Origin: Candidatus Saccharimonadota bacterium
Lineage (GTDB): Bacteria > Patescibacteriota > Saccharimonadia > Saccharimonadales > Saccharimonadaceae
Direction of reading: 5' to 3'
NCBI GenBank assembly: GCA_003246575.1
Contig: QJZZ01000001.1
Location: forward strand, 281,978 to 345,977
Length of the DNA stretch: 64,000 bases
Shown: one piece after another, positions 60,634 through 64,000 of the stretch
Numbering within the stretch: position 1 is the stretch's first letter
How the letters are laid out: each line of letters begins with the position of its first letter
Position numbers and translations under genes: made by a program
The notes under the pieces: model-generated
What the model saw: the letters and a program-made list of their open reading frames with translations, nothing else
What the model was told of the DNA's origin: nothing
Databases searched by the model: none

Positions 60634-62757
60634 ATGGATATTCGCGAGGGATTAAATACCGCTCAGGTACGAGCGCTTGATGTTGTCGAGGGGCCGCTAT
60701 TGATATTAGCCGGTGCTGGCAGTGGCAAAACAAAAACACTGACACACCGCATAGCGCATCTGATCGCAAATGAAGGCATCTGGCCGCAAGAAATTCTGGC
60801 CGTGACATTTACCAATAAGGCTGCTCGCGAGATGCGCGAACGGTTGTGGGCGCTGCTCGAAGGGGTGCAAGCGGGTGAATCAGTCCCGCGTGGATTCATG
60901 CCATGGATGGGGACATTCCACGGCGTATGTGTTCGCTTGCTGCGACAGTACGGTGACCGTATCAATATACGAACTAACTTTGTCATTTATGATGAAGATG
61001 ATCGTCTTGGCCTTATCAAAAAATCCCTGAGGGATCTCGGGCTCAGCGACAAGCAAATCAAGCCTCGCTCGGTGAGCGCTGCTATTTCTGGGGCGAAAAA
61101 CCAATTGATTTCGCCAGCCGGCTACAGTGCATCGGCACAGATGCCGTTCCAGAAAGATATTGCTAAAGTCTACGAACAGTACGAAACGCTCAAGGTGCAA
61201 GCGGGTGCGCTTGACTTCGATGATTTGCTCATCGAAACGGTGCGGCTCCTCAAAGATCATGAGCCAACTCGAAGCGCGTTGCGAGCGCAGTTCAAGCATA
61301 TTTTGATCGATGAGTATCAGGATACCAACGCAGCTCAATATGCGATCGTCAAATATCTCGTCAATGATCAGCGGAATATCTGTGTTGTCGGTGACGACTG
61401 GCAATCGATTTATAGCTGGCGCGGCGCAGATTATACAAATATCCTAAATTTTGAGCGTGATTTTCCTGGTGCTGAGGTGATCAAGCTCGAACAGAACTAT
61501 CGTTCGACTGGCGCGATCCTCGATGCTGCGCATCAGGTTATCACCAAGAACACCGAACGCACAGACAAGAAGCTTTGGACGGAAGCAGGGCAGGGTATGC
61601 CAGTGGAAATTCACCAGGTGTATGACGAGGCTGAAGAGGCGTATGCGCTCGCCGCTCGTATCCAAGCTCAGGTCGGTATCGGCGCCCGTCGCTATGGTGA
61701 TTTTGCTGTCCTGTATCGTATGAATGCGCTCAGCTATATCATCGAGCGCTCTCTCCTCAGTATGCATATCCCCTATCAAATTGTGGGCGGTGTGCGCTTT
61801 TATGATCGTGCCGAGATCAAAGACATGATTGCCTATCTTCGCTTGATATATCAGCCGCAAGATATCATGAGTTTCACACGTATCGTTAATGTGCCGAAAC
61901 GTGGTCTTGGCACGACGAGCGTCGAAAAATTCCTCATCTGGCAAGGGAGCTCGGGTATGGATATCGTGGCCGCGCTCAATAACATCGATCTCGTTGGCGG
62001 GATTACTCCTCGAGCTCGCGTGGCATTTTCGCACCTTGGCGAATTATTACGATCAGCGCAAGTCAAAGTCCAAAACGAGATTGGTCCAAGCGAACTCGTT
62101 GAATGGCTTCTCGACGCGGCGGGGTACCGTGATCACGTGCTCGATGGTACGCCAGCAAGCGAAGAGCGTATCGAAAACCTTGACGCACTGATTTCTGATG
62201 CGCGTTCATTTGCGACTGTGCCAGATTTTCTCGAAGAAGTAAGCTTGATGTCGAGCGCCGATACGGCGAGCTCGGGCGAAAAAGTGACGTTGATGACGCT
62301 TCACGCCGCCAAGGGTCTGGAATTTCCAGTCGTGTGGATGGTTGGACTTGAAGAAGGGGTCTTTCCGCATTCGCGCGTGTTTGATGCCGGTCCAAGCGAG
62401 CTCGAGGAAGAACGTCGTCTCTGCTATGTTGGTATGACCCGTGCGCGTGAGGAGCTGCACATGAGCTACGCCTCGAGTCGTTTGCAGCATGGACAGCGTG
62501 ACTACAATATGCCAAGCCGATTCCTGTCAGATATGGGTCACAAGGTCGCCTCGATGCCGCTTGGGCGCGCACGTGCGACGAGTGATTTTGACGAGTTTTC
62601 TCAAGAGCCACAATTTGATATCGGGGATCGAGTCAAGTCGATGCAATTCGGCATGGGTGAGATCGTTGATATTGACGGAATGGCCGTGACGGTTGAGTTT
62701 GATTCGGGAACACGCAAGAAGCTCAACGTTGAGTATGCGCGCCTCGAACGGCTCTAA
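60634..62757 (+). CDS. pcrA: UvrD/PcrA-type DNA helicase
   Basis: 707-aa superfamily 1A helicase for repair and replication restart. Motif I is LAGAGSGKTKTLTHRI, Ia VTFTNKAAREMRERL, II ILIDEYQDTNAAQY, III GDDWQSIYSWRGAD, IV EQNYRSTGAILDAA, V VTLMTLHAAKGLEFPVVW and VI CYVGMTRAREELHMSYA. A C-terminal Tudor-like segment (RVKSMQFGMGEIVDIDGMAVTV) is also typical of PcrA. TACAAT (60621-60626) is 7 nt before the ATG. Confidence 0.96.
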   Translation: MDIREGLNTAQVRALDVVEGPLLILAGAGSGKTKTLTHRIAHLIANEGIWPQEILAVTFTNKAAREMRERLWALLEGVQAGESVPRGFMPWMGTFHGVCVRLLRQYGDRINIRTNFVIYDEDDRLGLIKKSLRDLGLSDKQIKPRSVSAAISGAKNQLISPAGYSASAQMPFQKDIAKVYEQYETLKVQAGALDFDDLLIETVRLLKDHEPTRSALRAQFKHILIDEYQDTNAAQYAIVKYLVNDQRNICVVGDDWQSIYSWRGADYTNILNFERDFPGAEVIKLEQNYRSTGAILDAAHQVITKNTERTDKKLWTEAGQGMPVEIHQVYDEAEEAYALAARIQAQVGIGARRYGDFAVLYRMNALSYIIERSLLSMHIPYQIVGGVRFYDRAEIKDMIAYLRLIYQPQDIMSFTRIVNVPKRGLGTTSVEKFLIWQGSSGMDIVAALNNIDLVGGITPRARVAFSHLGELLRSAQVKVQNEIGPSELVEWLLDAAGYRDHVLDGTPASEERIENLDALISDARSFATVPDFLEEVSLMSSADTASSGEKVTLMTLHAAKGLEFPVVWMVGLEEGVFPHSRVFDAGPSELEEERRLCYVGMTRAREELHMSYASSRLQHGQRDYNMPSRFLSDMGHKVASMPLGRARATSDFDEFSQEPQFDIGDRVKSMQFGMGEIVDIDGMAVTVEFDSGTRKKLNVEYARLERL

Positions 62758-62821
62758 TACAGAGGTAGCGACACGGTTCGGAATTCGTATTTTTTGTGTC
62801 GTTTTGCTATAATTGATGGCA

Positions 62822-64000
62822 ATGATATCTCTTGGAGAATCTACAACGAGACCAACGTTGCGCATTGGCTCACGGTTTATCGATCGACGGCACGTGATTG
62901 TTGCGTTTGTCGCCCTGCTTTTCGTGTTGTTTTTGAGTTTTGCCGTCCGTGCGACCTATGCAGAAAGCGACAATGTGTCCCGAACTGGTCGCCATGTTCT
63001 AACGGTATATGATGATGGCGTCGAGAAGGGTGTCCTAACAGAGGCGAACACGCTTCGTGGGGCGCTTGACCAGGCCGGCATCGAAGTCGGTGATAACGAC
63101 GTGACTGAGCCGAGCCTAGACGAAGAGCTCGTGGCTGCGACGTATGATGTTAACATCTACCGAGCTCGCCCCGTGTCTATTCATGATGGCGCGGTTGTTA
63201 TGAAGGTCATGACACCGTACCGCTCTGCGCAGCAGATCGCAAAACAGGTTGGACTGTCACTTCACACCGAAGACGTCGTATCGCTTGAATCATCGAATGA
63301 TGTTGTGAGCGACGGTGCGATTGAGCGCCTTGTCGTTGACCGTGCAACACCGGTCTCGTTTACATTTTATGGTGATACCAAAACAGCCTACACGCAAGGT
63401 GTGACTGTAGGTGAGATGCTAACCGCAAAGGGCATCGAACTGGGCGAGAATGACAAAGTCTCGCCGAGTCTCGATACGCCGATCACCGCTGGCATGGAAG
63501 TGAATCTCTGGCGCGAAGGCACGCAAACGGTAACGCGTGATGAGGCGATTGAATATCCGACACGAGAAATCCAAGACGCAGATCATCCCGTCGGCTATCG
63601 CAAGGTGACGACCGAGGGTGTCGATGGTGCGCGAACCGTTACCTATGAAATTACTATGAAAAATGGCGTTGAAGTCGCAAAGAAAGAAATTAACGCCGTT
63701 GTACACAAAGAGGCGACCGAAGAAGTCGTCGTGGTCGGTATCAAAGTTGAGTTGCCTGCGGGATCTCATGAGGATTGGATGGCAGCAGCTGGTATCGCAT
63801 CGAGTGATTATGGCTACGTCAATTATATCGTTGGTCGCGAGTCGGGCTGGTCACCGACCAAATCCAACTACGCAGGATCTGGTGCCTACGGACTTTGTCA
63901 GGCACTGCCTGCGAGCAAGATGTCGTCTGCTGGTGGCGATTACCTAACAAACCCAATCACACAGCTCAAATGGTGTAATGGCTATGCAGTTGGTCGGTAT
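62822..64000 (+). CDS. DUF348/G5-domain wall protein with a C-terminal lytic-transglycosylase-like domain (cut by window edge)
   Basis: 393 codons, open at the window end. A basic N-terminus and a transmembrane/signal segment (VIVAFVALLFVLFLSFAVRATYA) are followed by YabE-type DUF348 repeats (two, about 60-110 and 115-170 plus a third at about 180-225), a G5 domain with VTTEGVDGARTVTYEITMKNGVEV, and then YVNYIVGRESGWSPTKSNYAGSGAYGLCQALPASKM, which matches the start of lysozyme-like transglycosylases (catalytic Glu in GRESGW). The arrangement is like RpfB/YabE proteins that cut glycan strands. The start is ATG 62822, 8 nt after TATAAT (62808-62813). Confidence 0.87.
   Translation, partial: MISLGESTTRPTLRIGSRFIDRRHVIVAFVALLFVLFLSFAVRATYAESDNVSRTGRHVLTVYDDGVEKGVLTEANTLRGALDQAGIEVGDNDVTEPSLDEELVAATYDVNIYRARPVSIHDGAVVMKVMTPYRSAQQIAKQVGLSLHTEDVVSLESSNDVVSDGAIERLVVDRATPVSFTFYGDTKTAYTQGVTVGEMLTAKGIELGENDKVSPSLDTPITAGMEVNLWREGTQTVTRDEAIEYPTREIQDADHPVGYRKVTTEGVDGARTVTYEITMKNGVEVAKKEINAVVHKEATEEVVVVGIKVELPAGSHEDWMAAAGIASSDYGYVNYIVGRESGWSPTKSNYAGSGAYGLCQALPASKMSSAGGDYLTNPITQLKWCNGYAVGRY

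Noticed and set aside
1-64000. UGA recoded as glycine, as in Gracilibacteria/Absconditabacteria
   Set aside because: TGA ends many genes in ATGA or GTGA overlaps and conserved proteins contain no in-frame TGA.
1-64000. CRISPR array, insertion sequence or prophage
   Set aside because: No regularly spaced repeats, transposase, integrase or phage structural cluster was found; the tail-fibre-like modules are on pilin genes.

Overview
The window looks like chromosomal DNA from a host-dependent Patescibacteria (CPR) bacterium, most likely a Saccharibacteria (TM7) relative. This is inferred from gene content: reduced metabolism, many type IV pilins, MurT/GatD, PEP synthase with lower glycolysis, small membrane proteins of unknown family, and tightly packed, often overlapping genes. 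TGA works as a normal stop (many ATGA overlaps), which argues against the UGA-recoding Gracilibacteria/Absconditabacteria. I see no transposase, integrase, CRISPR array or complete prophage. Eight complete tRNA genes are present (Pro-TGG, Pro-CGG, Arg-TCT, Gly-TCC, His-GTG, Lys-CTT, Arg-TCG, Glu-TTC), all with an encoded CCA.

Layout. 1-9.3 kb: the start of a PilB-type ATPase, tsaE/tsaB, RNase Y, a sortase homologue lacking its catalytic residues, enolase, a fused 2-hydroxyacid dehydrogenase/phosphoglycerate mutase, and a secreted subtilase. 9.3-16.9 kb: small membrane proteins, a P2-type ATPase, two pilin-like genes, two tRNA-Pro, a GT39-type glycosyltransferase and a Bcp peroxiredoxin. 16.9-23.7 kb: envelope genes (OpgB/LtaS-like transferase, gatD-murT) and a membrane-anchored two-AAA Clp-like ATPase. 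23.7-34.4 kb: housekeeping and transport (P1B ATPase, ITPase-like, mraY, CysQ-like, an HTH-MurA fusion, glyA). 34.4-39.9 kb: a pilin region with two tandem pilins that share 138 identical bp, then a three-gene operon in which two very large pilin-like proteins carry repeated domains resembling phage tail-fibre modules. 39.9-43.4 kb: murB, a highly structured RNA locus around a small coiled-coil gene, a pseudokinase-like gene pair, tRNA-Lys and tRNA debris. 43.5-51.3 kb: a membrane protein with folD, a response regulator, a methyltransferase, a large sensor kinase and an LPHTG surface protein. 51.4-51.9 kb: a tRNA-Glu locus with tRNA fragments on both sides, one split by a folded insert. 52-64 kb: a CHAP hydrolase, a VIT-type transporter, ppsA-pyk-pgk-tpiA, a tail-anchored disordered protein, a UvrD helicase and a G5-domain wall protein cut by the window edge.

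How the parts fit. Lower glycolysis is encoded in two clusters (eno plus fused PGM; ppsA-pyk-pgk-tpiA). Peptidoglycan precursor genes are scattered (murA, murB, mraY, murT/gatD). The pilins, tail-fibre-like modules, LPHTG protein, subtilase and wall hydrolases form a surface toolkit that would suit attachment to another bacterium; that role is inference. About twenty genes have a TATAAT-like box only 6-9 nt before the start codon, suggesting widespread leaderless transcription. I used this to move several starts inward from the longest reading frame.
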